This document shows, in pieces, positions 23,989 to 35,268 of a DNA stretch of 64,000 nucleotides (position 1 is the first letter of the stretch; every line of letters begins with the position of its first letter). Both the position numbers and the translations under genes were made by a program. Under the pieces are notes generated by a model. The model was not told the DNA's origin. It saw only the letters and a program-made list of their open reading frames with translations, and searched no databases. The DNA comes from Canna indica. Its lineage: Eukaryota; Streptophyta; Magnoliopsida; Zingiberales; Cannaceae. The stretch is from assembly GCA_034359265.1 (NCBI GenBank), contig CP136896.1, forward strand, positions 36,198,001 through 36,262,000. Direction: 5' to 3'.

Positions 23989-26900
23989 TAACAACTTCTC
24001 CCATCGCAGTGAATGTTCTGGAGTCGCTCGGTACTCAGATTACTGGGCGTTTCGAGCTGATACCCCGAAGTTCAATCAGTCGACATCGTTCAAGATCTAT
24101 TTGAAAAATCATGCAATTGTTTGCATTAGTCTGTCAAAAATAACTCGATTAACAACTTCTCCCATCACAGTGAATGTTCTGGAGTCGCTCGGGACTCAGA
24201 TTACAGGGCGTTTCGAGCCGATACCCCGAAGTTCAATCAGTTTGCTTCGTTCAAGATTCTATTCGAAAAATAGTGCAATTCTGTGCATTAGTCTGTCGAG
24301 AATAACTCGATTAACAACTTCTCCCATCGCAGTGAATGTTCTGGAGTCGCTCGGTACTCAGATTACTGGGCGTTTCGAGCCGATACCCCGAAGTTCAATC
24401 AGTCGGCCTCGTTCAAAATCAATTCGAAAAATCATGCAATTATGTGCATTAGTCTGTCAAAAATAACTCGATTAAAAACTTCTCCCATCACAGTGAATGT
24501 TCTGGAGTTGCTCGGGACTCAGATTACAGGGCATTTCGAGCTGATACCCCGAAGTTCAATCAGTCGGCATCGTTCAAGATCTATTCGAAAAATCATGCAA
24601 TTCTTTGCATTAGTTTGTCAAAAATAACTAGATTAACAACTTCTCCCATCATAGTTAATGTTCTGGAGTCGCTCGGGACTCAGATTACAGGGCGTTTCGA
24701 GCCGATACCCCGAAGTTTAATCAGTCGGCATCGTTCAAGATCTATTCGAAAAATCATGCAATTCTTTGCATTAGTCTGTCAAAAATAACTCGATTAACAA
24801 CTTCTCCCATCATAGTTAATGTTCTGGAGTCGCTCGGGACTCAGATTACAGGGCGTTTCGAGCCGATACCCCGAAGTTTAATCAGTCGGCATCGTTCAAG
24901 ATCTATTCGAAAAATCATGCAATTCTTTGCATTAGTCTGTCAAAAATAACTCGATTAACAACTTCTCCCATCACAGTGAATGTTCTGGAGTCGCTCGGTA
25001 CTCAGATTACTGGGCGTTTCGAGCTGATACCCCGAAGTTCAATCAATCGGCATCGTTCAAGATCTATTAGAAAAAACATGCAATTCTTTGCATTAGTCTG
25101 TCAAAAATAACTCGATTAACAACTTCTCCCATCACAGTGAATGTTCTGGAGTCGCTCGGGACTCAGATTACAGGGCGTTCCGAGCCGATACCCCGAAGTT
25201 CAATCAGTCTGCTTCGTTCAAGATTCTATTCGAAAAATAGTGCAATTCTGTGCATTAGTCTGTCGAGAATAACTCGATTAACAACTTCTCCCATTGCAGT
25301 GAATGTTCTGGAGTCTCTCGGTACTCAGATTACTGGGCGTTTCGAGCCGATACCCCGAAGTTCAATCAGTCGGCCTCGTTCAAAATCAATTCGAAAAATC
25401 GTGCAATTCTTTGCATTAGTCTGTCAAAAATAACTCGATTAACAACTTCTCCCATCACAGTGAATGTTCTGGAGTCGCTCGGGACTCAGATTACAGGGCA
25501 TTTCGAGCCGATACCCCGAAGTTCAATCTGTCGGCATCGTTAAGATCTATTCGAAAAAGCATGCAATTCTTTGCATTAGTCTGTCAAAAATAACTCGATT
25601 AACAACTTCTCCCATCACAGTGAATGTTCTGGAGTCGCTCGGGACTCAGATTACAGGGCGTTTCGAGCCGATACCCCGAAGTTCAATCTGTTGGCTTCGT
25701 TCAAGATTCTATTCGAAAAATCGTGCAATTATGTGCATTAGTCTGTCAAAAATAACTCGATTAACGACTTCTCCCATCGCAGTGAATGTTCTGGAGTCGC
25801 TCGGTACTCAGATTACTGGGCGTTTCGAGCTGATACCCCGAAGTTCAATCAGTCGACATCGTTCAAGATCTATTCGAAAAATCATGCAATTCTTTGCATT
25901 AGTCTGTCAAAAATAACTCGATTAACAACTTCTCCCATCACAGTGAATGTTCTGGAGTCGCTCGGGACTCAGATTACAGGGCGTTTCGAGCCGATACCCC
26001 GAAGTTCAATCAGTCTGCTTCGTTCAAGATTCTATTCGAAAAATAGTGCAATTCTGTGCATTAGTCTGTCGAGAATAACTCGATTAACAACTTCTCCCAT
26101 CGCAGTGAATGTTCTGGAGTCGCTCGGTACTCAGATTACTGGGCGTTTCGGGCCGATACCCCGAAGTTCAATCAGTCGGCCTCGTTCAAAATCAATTCGA
26201 AAAATCGTGCAATTCTTTGCATTATTCTGTCAAAAATAACTCGATTAACAACTTCTCCCATCACAGTGAATGTTCTGGAGTCGCTCGGGACTCAGATTAT
26301 AGGGCGTTTCGAGCCGATACCCCGAAGTTTAATCAGTCGGCATCGTTCAAGATCTATTCGAAAAATCATGCAATTCTTTGCATTAGTCTGCCAAAAATAA
26401 CTCGATTAACAACTTCTCCCATCGCAGTTAATGTTCTGGAGTCGCTCGGGACTCAGATTACAGGGCGTTTCGAGCCGATACCCCGTAGTTCAATCAGTCG
26501 GCTTCGTTCAAAATCTATTCGAAAAATCGTGCAATTCTGTGCATTAGTCTGTCAAAAATAACTCGATTAACAACTTCTCCCATCACAGTGAATGTTCTGG
26601 AGTCGCTCGGGACTCAGATTACAGGGCGTTTCGAGCCGATACCCCGAAGTTTAATCAGTCGGCATCGTTCAAGATCTATTCGAAAAAGCATGCAATTCCT
26701 TGCATTAGTCTGTCAAAAATAACTCGATTAACAACTTCTCCCATCGCAGTTAATGTTCTGGAGTCGCTCGGGACTCAGATTACAGGGCGTTTCGAGCCGA
26801 TACCCCGAAGTTCAATCAGTCGGCTTCGTTCAAAATCTATTCGAAAAATTGTGCATTTCTGTGCATTAGTCTGTCAAAAATAACTCGATTAACAACTTCT

Positions 26901-27050
26901 CCCATCGCAGTTAATGTTCTGGAGTCGCTCGGGACTCAGATTACACGGCGTTTCGAGCCGATACCCCGAAGTTCAATCAGTCGGCTTCGTTCAAAATCTA
27001 TTCAAAAAATCGTGCAATTCTGTGCATTAGTCTGTCAAAAATAACTCGAT
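23989..27050 (+). repeat. 19-mer unit L4, 3062 bp, S-like start
   Basis: The first nine monomers carry S-unit markers (CAGTTTGC at about 24240, GAGTTGCTC, AACTAGATT, GAGTCTCTCGG). From 25440 it follows the L order (TCTGTCGG with GTTAAGATC, then TTGGCTTCG). It is therefore an S/L recombinant of L length. Private changes include CAATTGTTTG (about 24119), AACGACTTC (about 25765) and CGGGCCG (about 26151). Its last eight monomers (25762-27050) already form one copy of the type II 8-mer that follows. Confidence 0.87.
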
Positions 27051-29628
27051 TAACAACTTCTCCCATCGCAGTGAATGTTCTGGAGTCGCTCGGTACTCAG
27101 ATTACTGGGCGTTTCGAGCTGATACCCCGAAGTTCAATCAGTCGACATCGTTCAAGATCTATTCGAAAAATCATGCAATTCTTTGCATTAGTCTGTCAAA
27201 AATAACTCGATTAACAACTTCTCCCATCACAGTGAATGTTCTGGAGTCGCTCGGGACTCAGATTACAGGGCGTTTCGAGCCGATACCCCGAAGTTCAATC
27301 AGTCTGCTTCGTTCAAGATTCTATTCGAAAAATAGTGCAATTCTGTGCATTAGTCTGTTGAGAATAACTCGATTAACAACTTCTCCCATCGCAGTGAATG
27401 TTCTGGAGTCGCTCGGTACTCAGATTACTGGGCGTTTCGAGCCGATACCCCGAAGTTCAATCAGTCGGCCTAGTTCAAAATCAATTCGAAAAATCGTGCA
27501 ATTCTTTGCATTATTCTGTCAAAAATAACTCGATTAACAACTTCTCCCATCACAGTGAATGTTCTGGAGTCGTTCGGGACTCAGATTACAGGGCGTTTCG
27601 AGCCGATACCCCGAAGTTTAATCAGTCGGCATCGTTCAAGATCTATTCGAAAAATCATGCAATTCTTTGCATTAGTCTGCCAAAAATAACTCGATTAACA
27701 ACTTCTCCCATCGCAGTTAATGTTCTGGAGTCGCTCGGGACTCAGATTATAGGGCGTTTCGAGCCGATACCCCGTAGTTCAATCAGTCGGCTTCGTTCAA
27801 AATCTATTCGAAAAATCGTGCAATTCTGTGCATTAGTCTGTCAAAAATAACTCGATTAACAACTTCTCCCATCACAGTGAATGTTCTGGAGTCTCTCGGG
27901 ACTCAGATTACAGGGCGTTTCGAGCCGATACCCCGAAGTTTAATCAGTCGGCATCGTTCAAGATCTATTCGAAAAAGCATGCAATTGCTTGCATTAGTCT
28001 GTCAAAAATAACTCGATTAACAACTTCTCCCATCGCAGTTAATGTTCTGGAGTCGCTCGAGACTCAAATTACAGGGCGTTTCGAGCCGATACCCCGAAGT
28101 TCAATCAGTCGGCTTCGTTCAAAATCTATTCGAAAAATCGTGCATTTCTGTGCATTAGTCTGTCAAAAATAACTCGATTAACAACTTCTCCCATCGCAGT
28201 TAATGTTCTGGAGTCGCTCGGGACTCAGATTACAGGGCGTTTCGAGCCGATACCCCGAAGTTCAATCAGTCGGCTTCGTTCAAAATCTATTCAAAAAATC
28301 GTGCAATTCTGTGCATTAGTCTGTCAAAAATAACTCGATTAACAACTTCTCCCATCGCAGTGAATGTTCTGGAGTCGCTCGGTACTCAGATTACTGGGCG
28401 TTTCGAGCTGATACCCCGAAGTTCAATCAGTCGACATCGTTCAAGATCTATTCGAAAAATCATGCAATTCTTTGCATTAGTCTGTCAAAAATAACTCGAT
28501 TAACAACTTCTCCCATCACAGTGAATGTTCTGGAGTCGCTCGGGACTCAGATTACAGGGCGTTTCGAGCCGATACCCCGAAGTTCAATCAGTCTGCTTCG
28601 TTCAAGATTCTATTCGAAAAATAGTGCAATTCTGTGCATTAGTCTGTCGAGAATAACTCGATTAACAACTTCTCCCATCGCAGTGAATGTTCTGGAGTCG
28701 CTCGGTACTCAGATTACTGGGCGTTTCGAGCCGATACCCCGAAGTTCAATCAGTCGTCCTAGTTCAAAATCAATTCGAAAAATCGTGCAATTCTTTGCAT
28801 TATTCTGTCAAAAATAACTCGATTAACAACTTCTCCCATCACAGTGAATGTTCTGGAGTCGTTCGGGACTCAGATTACAGGGCGTTTCGAGCCGATACCC
28901 CGAAGTTTAATCAGTCGGCATCGTTCAAGATCTATTCGAAAAATCATGCAATTCTTTGCATTAGTCTGCCAAAAATAACTCGATTAACAACTTCTCCCAT
29001 CGCAGTTAATGTTCTGGAGTCGCTCGGGACTCAGATTATAGGGCGTTTCGAGCCGATACCCCGTAGTTCAATCAGTCGGCTTCGTTCAAAATCTATTCGA
29101 AAAATCGTGCAATTCTGTGCATTAGTCTGTCAAAAATAACTCGATTAACAACTTCTCCCATCACAGTGAATGTTCTGGAGTCTCTCGGGACTCAGATTAC
29201 AGGGCGTTTCGAGCCGATACCCCGAAGTTTAATCAGTCGGCATCGTTCAAGATCTATTCGAAAAAGCATGCAATTGCTTGCATTAGTCTGTCAAAAATAA
29301 CTCGATTAACAACTTCTCCCATCGCAGTTAATGTTCTGGAGTCGCTCGGGACTCAGATTACAGGGCGTTTCGAGCCGATACCCCGAAGTTCAATCAGTCG
29401 GCTTCGTTCAAAATCTATTCGAAAAATTGTGCATTTCTGTGCATTAGTCTGTCAAAAATAACTCGATTAACAACTTCTCCCATCGCAGTTAATGTTCTGG
29501 AGTCGCTCGGGACTCAGATTACACGGCGTTTCGAGCCGATACCCCGAAGTTCAATCAGTCGGCTTCGTTCAAAATCTATTCAAAAAATCGTGCAATTCTG
29601 TGCATTAGTCTGTCAAAAATAACTCGAT
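27051..29628 (+). repeat. 2578-bp super-unit (8-mer versions A then B), copy 1
   Basis: Version A (27051-28339) has CTGTTGAGAAT, GGCCTAG, CGAGACTCAAATT and TCGTGCATTTC. Version B (28340-29628) has CTGTCGAGAAT, GTCCTAG, the usual GGGACTCAGATT, ATTGTGCATTTC and ACACGGCG. The A/B pair acts as one 16-monomer repeat. Confidence 0.93.
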
Positions 29629-32206
29629 TAACAACTTCTCCCATCGCAGTGAATGTTCTGGAGTCGCTCGGTACTCAGATTACTGGGCGTTTCGAGCTGA
29701 TACCCCGAAGTTCAATCAGTCGACATCGTTCAAGATCTATTCGAAAAATCATGCAATTCTTTGCATTAGTCTGTCAAAAATAACTCGATTAACAACTTCT
29801 CCCATCACAGTGAATGTTCTGGAGTCGCTCGGGACTCAGATTACAGGGCGTTTCGAGCCGATACCCCGAAGTTCAATCAGTCTGCTTCGTTCAAGATTCT
29901 ATTCGAAAAATAGTGCAATTCTGTGCATTAGTCTGTTGAGAATAACTCGATTAACAACTTCTCCCATCGCAGTGAATGTTCTGGAGTCGCTCGGTACTCA
30001 GATTACTGGGCGTTTCGAGCCGATACCCCGAAGTTCAATCAGTCGGCCTAGTTCAAAATCAATTCGAAAAATCGTGCAATTCTTTGCATTATTCTGTCAA
30101 AAATAACTCGATTAACAACTTCTCCCATCACAGTGAATGTTCTGGAGTCGTTCGGGACTCAGATTACAGGGCGTTTCGAGCCGATACCCCGAAGTTTAAT
30201 CAGTCGGCATCGTTCAAGATCTATTCGAAAAATCATGCAATTCTTTGCATTAGTCTGCCAAAAATAACTCGATTAACAACTTCTCCCATCGCAGTTAATG
30301 TTCTGGAGTCGCTCGGGACTCAGATTATAGGGCGTTTCGAGCCGATACCCCGTAGTTCAATCAGTCGGCTTCGTTCAAAATCTATTCGAAAAATCGTGCA
30401 ATTCTGTGCATTAGTCTGTCAAAAATAACTCGATTAACAACTTCTCCCATCACAGTGAATGTTCTGGAGTCTCTCGGGACTCAGATTACAGGGCGTTTCG
30501 AGCCGATACCCCGAAGTTTAATCAGTCGGCATCGTTCAAGATCTATTCGAAAAAGCATGCAATTGCTTGCATTAGTCTGTCAAAAATAACTCGATTAACA
30601 ACTTCTCCCATCGCAGTTAATGTTCTGGAGTCGCTCGAGACTCAAATTACAGGGCGTTTCGAGCCGATACCCCGAAGTTCAATCAGTCGGCTTCGTTCAA
30701 AATCTATTCGAAAAATCGTGCATTTCTGTGCATTAGTCTGTCAAAAATAACTCGATTAACAACTTCTCCCATCGCAGTTAATGTTCTGGAGTCGCTCGGG
30801 ACTCAGATTACAGGGCGTTTCGAGACGATACCCCGAAGTTCAATCAGTCGGCTTCGTTCAAAATCTATTCAAAAAATCGTGCAATTCTGTGCATTAGTCT
30901 GTCAAAAATAACTCGATTAACAACTTCTCCCATCGCAGTGAATGTTCTGGAGTCGCTCGGTACTCAGATTACTGGGCGTTTCGAGCTGATACCCCGAAGT
31001 TCAATCAGTCGACATCGTTCAAGATCTATTCGAAAAATCATGCAATTCTTTGCATTAGTCTGTCAAAAATAACTCGATTAACAACTTCTCCCATCACAGT
31101 GAATGTTCTGGAGTCGCTCGGGACTCAGATTACAGGGCGTTTCGAGCCGATACCCCGAAGTTCAATCAGTCTGCTTCGTTCAAGATTCTATTCGAAAAAT
31201 AGTGCAATTCTGTGCATTAGTCTGTCGAGAATAACTCGATTAACAACTTCTCCCATCGCAGTGAATGTTCTGGAGTCGCTCGGTACTCAGATTACTGGGC
31301 GTTTCGAGCCGATACCCCGAAGTTCAATCAGTCGTCCTAGTTCAAAATCAATTCGAAAAATCGTGCAATTCTTTGCATTATTCTGTCAAAAATAACTCGA
31401 TTAACAACTTCTCCCATCACAGTGAATGTTCTGGAGTCGTTCGGGACTCAGATTACAGGGCGTTTCGAGCCGATACCCCGAAGTTTAATCAGTCGGCATC
31501 GTTCAAGATCTATTCGAAAAATCATGCAATTCTTTGCATTAGTCTGCCAAAAATAACTCGATTAACAACTTCTCCCATCGCAGTTAATGTTCTGGAGTCG
31601 CTCGGGACTCAGATTATAGGGCGTTTCGAGCCGATACCCCGTAGTTCAATCAGTCGGCTTCGTTCAAAATCTATTCGAAAAATCGTGCAATTCTGTGCAT
31701 TAGTCTGTCAAAAATAACTCGATTAACAACTTCTCCCATCACAGTGAATGTTCTGGAGTCTCTCGGGACTCAGATTACAGGGCGTTTCGAGCCGATACCC
31801 CGAAGTTTAATCAGTCGGCATCGTTCAAGATCTATTCGAAAAAGCATGCAATTGCTTGCATTAGTCTGTCAAAAATAACTCGATTAACAACTTCTCCCAT
31901 CGCAGTTAATGTTCTGGAGTCGCTCGGGACTCAGATTACAGGGCGTTTCGAGCCGATACCCCGAAGTTCAATCAGTCGGCTTCGTTCAAAATCTATTCGA
32001 AAAATTGTGCATTTCTGTGCATTAGTCTGTCAAAAATAACTCGATTAACAACTTCTCCCATCGCAGTTAATGTTCTGGAGTCGCTCGGGACTCAGATTAC
32101 ACGGCGTTTCGAGCCGATACCCCGAAGTTCAATCAGTCGGCTTCGTTCAAAATCTATTCAAAAAATCGTGCAATTCTGTGCATTAGTCTGTCAAAAATAA
32201 CTCGAT
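29629..32206 (+). repeat. 2578-bp super-unit (A then B), copy 2
   Basis: It shows the same A markers then B markers in the same order as copy 1. The one private change noticed is CGAGACGATACC near 30826, where copy 1 has CGAGCCGATACC. Confidence 0.93.
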
Positions 32207-34140
32207 TAACAACTTCTCCCATCGCAGTGAATGTTCTGGAGTCGCTCGGTACTCAGATTACTGGGCGTTTCGAGCTGATACCCCGAAGTTCAATCAGTCG
32301 ACATCGTTCAAGATCTATTCGAAAAATCATGCAATTCTTTGCATTAGTCTGTCAAAAATAACTCGATTAACAACTTCTCCCATCACAGTGAATGTTCTGG
32401 AGTCGCTCGGGACTCAGATTACAGGGCGTTTCGAGCCGATACCCCGAAGTTCAATCAGTCTGCTTCGTTCAAGATTCTATTCGAAAAATAGTGCAATTCT
32501 GTGCATTAGTCTGTTGAGAATAACTCGATTAACAACTTCTCCCATCGCAGTGAATGTTCTGGAGTCGCTCGGTACTCAGATTACTGGGCGTTTCGAGCCG
32601 ATACCCCGAAGTTCAATCAGTCGGCCTAGTTCAAAATCAATTCGAAAAATCGTGCAATTCTTTGCATTATTCTGTCAAAAATAACTCGATTAACAACTTC
32701 TCCCATCACAGTGAATGTTCTGGAGTCGTTCGGGACTCAGATTACAGGGCGTTTCGAGCCGATACCCCGAAGTTTAATCAGTCGGCATCGTTCAAGATCT
32801 ATTCGAAAAATCATGCAATTCTTTGCATTAGTCTGCCAAAAATAACTCGATTAACAACTTCTCCCATCGCAGTTAATGTTCTGGAGTCGCTCGGGACTCA
32901 GATTATAGGGCGTTTCGAGCCGATACCCCGTAGTTCAATCAGTCGGCTTCGTTCAAAATCTATTCGAAAAATCGTGCAATTCTGTGCATTAGTCTGTCAA
33001 AAATAACTCGATTAACAACTTCTCCCATCACAGTGAATGTTCTGGAGTCTCTCGGGACTCAGATTACAGGGCGTTTCGAGCCGATACCCCGAAGTTTAAT
33101 CAGTCGGCATCGTTCAAGATCTATTCGAAAAAGCATGCAATTGCTTGCATTAGTCTGTCAAAAATAACTCGATTAACAACTTCTCCCATCGCAGTTAATG
33201 TTCTGGAGTCGCTCGAGACTCAAATTACAGGGCGTTTCGAGCCGATACCCCGAAGTTCAATCAGTCGGCTTCGTTCAAAATCTATTCGAAAAATCGTGCA
33301 TTTCTGTGCATTAGTCTGTCAAAAATAACTCGATTAACAACTTCTCCCATCGCAGTTAATGTTCTGGAGTCGCTCGGGACTCAGATTACAGGGCGTTTCG
33401 AGCCGATACCCCGAAGTTCAATCAGTCGGCTTCGTTCAAAATCTATTCAAAAAATCGTGCAATTCTGTGCATTAGTCTGTCAAAAATAACTCGATTAACA
33501 ACTTCTCCCATCGCAGTGAATGTTCTGGAGTCGCTCGGTACTCAGATTACTGGGCGTTTCGAGCTGATACCCCGAAGTTCAATCAGTCGACATCGTTCAA
33601 GATCTATTCGAAAAATCATGCAATTCTTTGCATTAGTCTGTCAAAAATAACTCGATTAACAACTTCTCCCATCACAGTGAATGTTCTGGAGTCGCTCGGG
33701 ACTCAGATTACAGGGCGTTTCGAGCCGATACCCCGAAGTTCAATCAGTCTGCTTCGTTCAAGATTCTATTCGAAAAATAGTGCAATTCTGTGCATTAGTC
33801 TGTCGAGAATAACTCGATTAACAACTTCTCCCATCGCAGTGAATGTTCTGGAGTCGCTCGGTACTCAGATTACTGGGCGTTTCGAGCCGATACCCCGAAG
33901 TTCAATCAGTCGTCCTAGTTCAAAATCAATTCGAAAAATCGTGCAATTCTTTGCATTATTCTGTCAAAAATAACTCGATTAACAACTTCTCCCATCACAG
34001 TGAATGTTCTGGAGTCGTTCGGGACTCAGATTACAGGGCGTTTCGAGCCGATACCCCGAAGTTTAATCAGTCGGCATCGTTCAAGATCTATTCGAAAAAT
34101 CATGCAATTCTTTGCATTAGTCTGCCAAAAATAACTCGAT
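32207..34140 (+). repeat. 2578-bp super-unit (A then truncated B), copy 3
   Basis: The A half (32207-33495) is complete with CTGTTGAG, GGCCTAG and CGAGACTCAAATT. The B half (33496 on) shows CTGTCGAG and GTCCTAG but is cut after four monomers by the exchange junction in the monomer at 34141. Confidence 0.92.
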
Positions 34141-34302
34141 TAACAACTTCTCCCATCGCAGTTAATGTTCTGGAGTCGCTCGGGACTCAGATTACAGGGC
34201 GTTTCGAGCCGATACCCCGAAGTTCAATCAGTCTGCTTCGTTCAAGATTCTATTCGAAAAATAGTGCAATTCTGTGCATTAGTCTGTTGAGAATAACTCG
34301 AT
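34141..34302 (+). repeat. Hybrid monomer at an unequal-exchange junction
   Basis: The left part (CATCGCAGTTAATG) is monomer 5 of version B. The right part (ATTACAGGG, CAGTCTGCTTCG, extra T, CTGTTGAG) is monomer 2 of version A. The switch lies within 34164-34194, where both parents are identical. The expected next unit is shortened by 805 bp (five monomers). Confidence 0.92.
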
Positions 34303-34463
34303 TAACAACTTCTCCCATCGCAGTGAATGTTCTGGAGTCGCTCGGTACTCAGATTACTGGGCGTTTCGAGCCGATACCCCGAAGTTCAATCAGTCGGCCT
34401 AGTTCAAAATCAATTCGAAAAATCGTGCAATTCTTTGCATTATTCTGTCAAAAATAACTCGAT

Positions 34464-35107
34464 TAACAACTTCTCCCATCACAGTGAATGTTCTGGAGTC
34501 GTTCGGGACTCAGATTACAGGGCGTTTCGAGCCGATACCCCGAAGTTTAATCAGTCGGCATCGTTCAAGATCTATTCGAAAAATCATGCAATTCTTTGCA
34601 TTAGTCTGCCAAAAATAACTCGATTAACAACTTCTCCCATCGCAGTTAATGTTCTGGAGTCGCTCGGGACTCAGATTATAGGGCGTTTCGAGCCGATACC
34701 CCGTAGTTCAATCAGTCGGCTTCGTTCAAAATCTATTCGAAAAATCGTGCAATTCTGTGCATTAGTCTGTCAAAAATAACTCGATTAACAACTTCTCCCA
34801 TCACAGTGAATGTTCTGGAGTCGTTCGGGACTCAGATTACAGGGCGTTTCGAGCCGATACCCCGAAGTTTAATCAGTCGGCATCGTTCAAGATCTATTCG
34901 AAAAATCATGCAATTCTTTGCATTAGTCTGCCAAAAATAACTCGATTAACAACTTCTCCCATCGCAGTTAATTTTCTGGAGTCGCTCGGGACTCAGATTA
35001 TAGGGCGTTTCGAGCCGATACCCCGTAGTTCAATCAGTCGGCTTCGTTCAAAATCTATTCGAAAAATCGTGCTATTCTGTGCATTAGTCTGTCAAAAATA
35101 ACTCGAT
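34464..35107 (+). repeat. Dimer duplication, 322 bp x 2
   Basis: Monomers 4 and 5 of the 8-mer (GTCGTTCGGG and ATTATAGGG/CCCCGTAG types) occur at 34464 and 34625 and again at 34786 and 34947. The second pair has private changes: TTAATTTTCTGG near 34970 and GTGCTATTC near 35072. Confidence 0.9.
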
Positions 35108-35268
35108 TAACAACTTCTCCCATCACAGTGAATGTTCTGGAGTCTCTCGGGACTCAGATTACACGGCGTTTCGAGCCGATACCCCGAAGTTCAATCAGTC
35201 GGCTTCGTTCAAAATCTATTCAAAAAATCGTGCAATTCTGTGCATTAGTCTGTCAAAAATAACTCGAT
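35108..35268 (+). repeat. Hybrid monomer closing the type II 8-mer run
   Basis: It begins as 8-mer monomer 6 (CACAGTGAATG, GTCTCTCGGG) and continues as version-B monomer 8 (ACACGGCG, CGGCTTCG, ATTCAAAAAATCG), skipping monomer 7. The switch lies between 35146 and 35163. Downstream the array changes to other HOR types. Confidence 0.88.

Larger units (their letters stand above)
25762..34140 (+). repeat. 8-mer higher-order repeat type II, 1289 bp, six full copies plus a partial
   Basis: Unit starts are 25762, 27051, 28340, 29629, 30918, 32207 and 33496, each exactly 1289 bp apart; the last copy stops after four monomers. The monomer order is CGACATC monomer, 162-bp monomer, GGCCTAG or GTCCTAG monomer with ATTATTCTG, GTCGTTCGGG monomer, ATTATAGGG/CCCCGTAG monomer, GTCTCTCGGG monomer with GCATGCAATTGC, GTGCATTTC monomer, ATTCAAAAAATCG monomer. 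The copy at 25762 lacks some of these variants and looks like the founder or an edge copy. This is the most regular part of the window. Confidence 0.94.

Noticed and set aside
33843..34457. Longest open reading frame in the window (204 codons), with many others of 60-175 codons carrying a repeated NVLESLGTQITG-type peptide.
   Set aside because: These are frames through the satellite. A 162-bp monomer keeps the frame, so a run can cross two or three monomers before a 161-bp monomer shifts it into a stop. Many of them start at GTG or TTG, there is no surrounding gene structure, and the same frames end at fixed monomer positions. No protein family is recognised.
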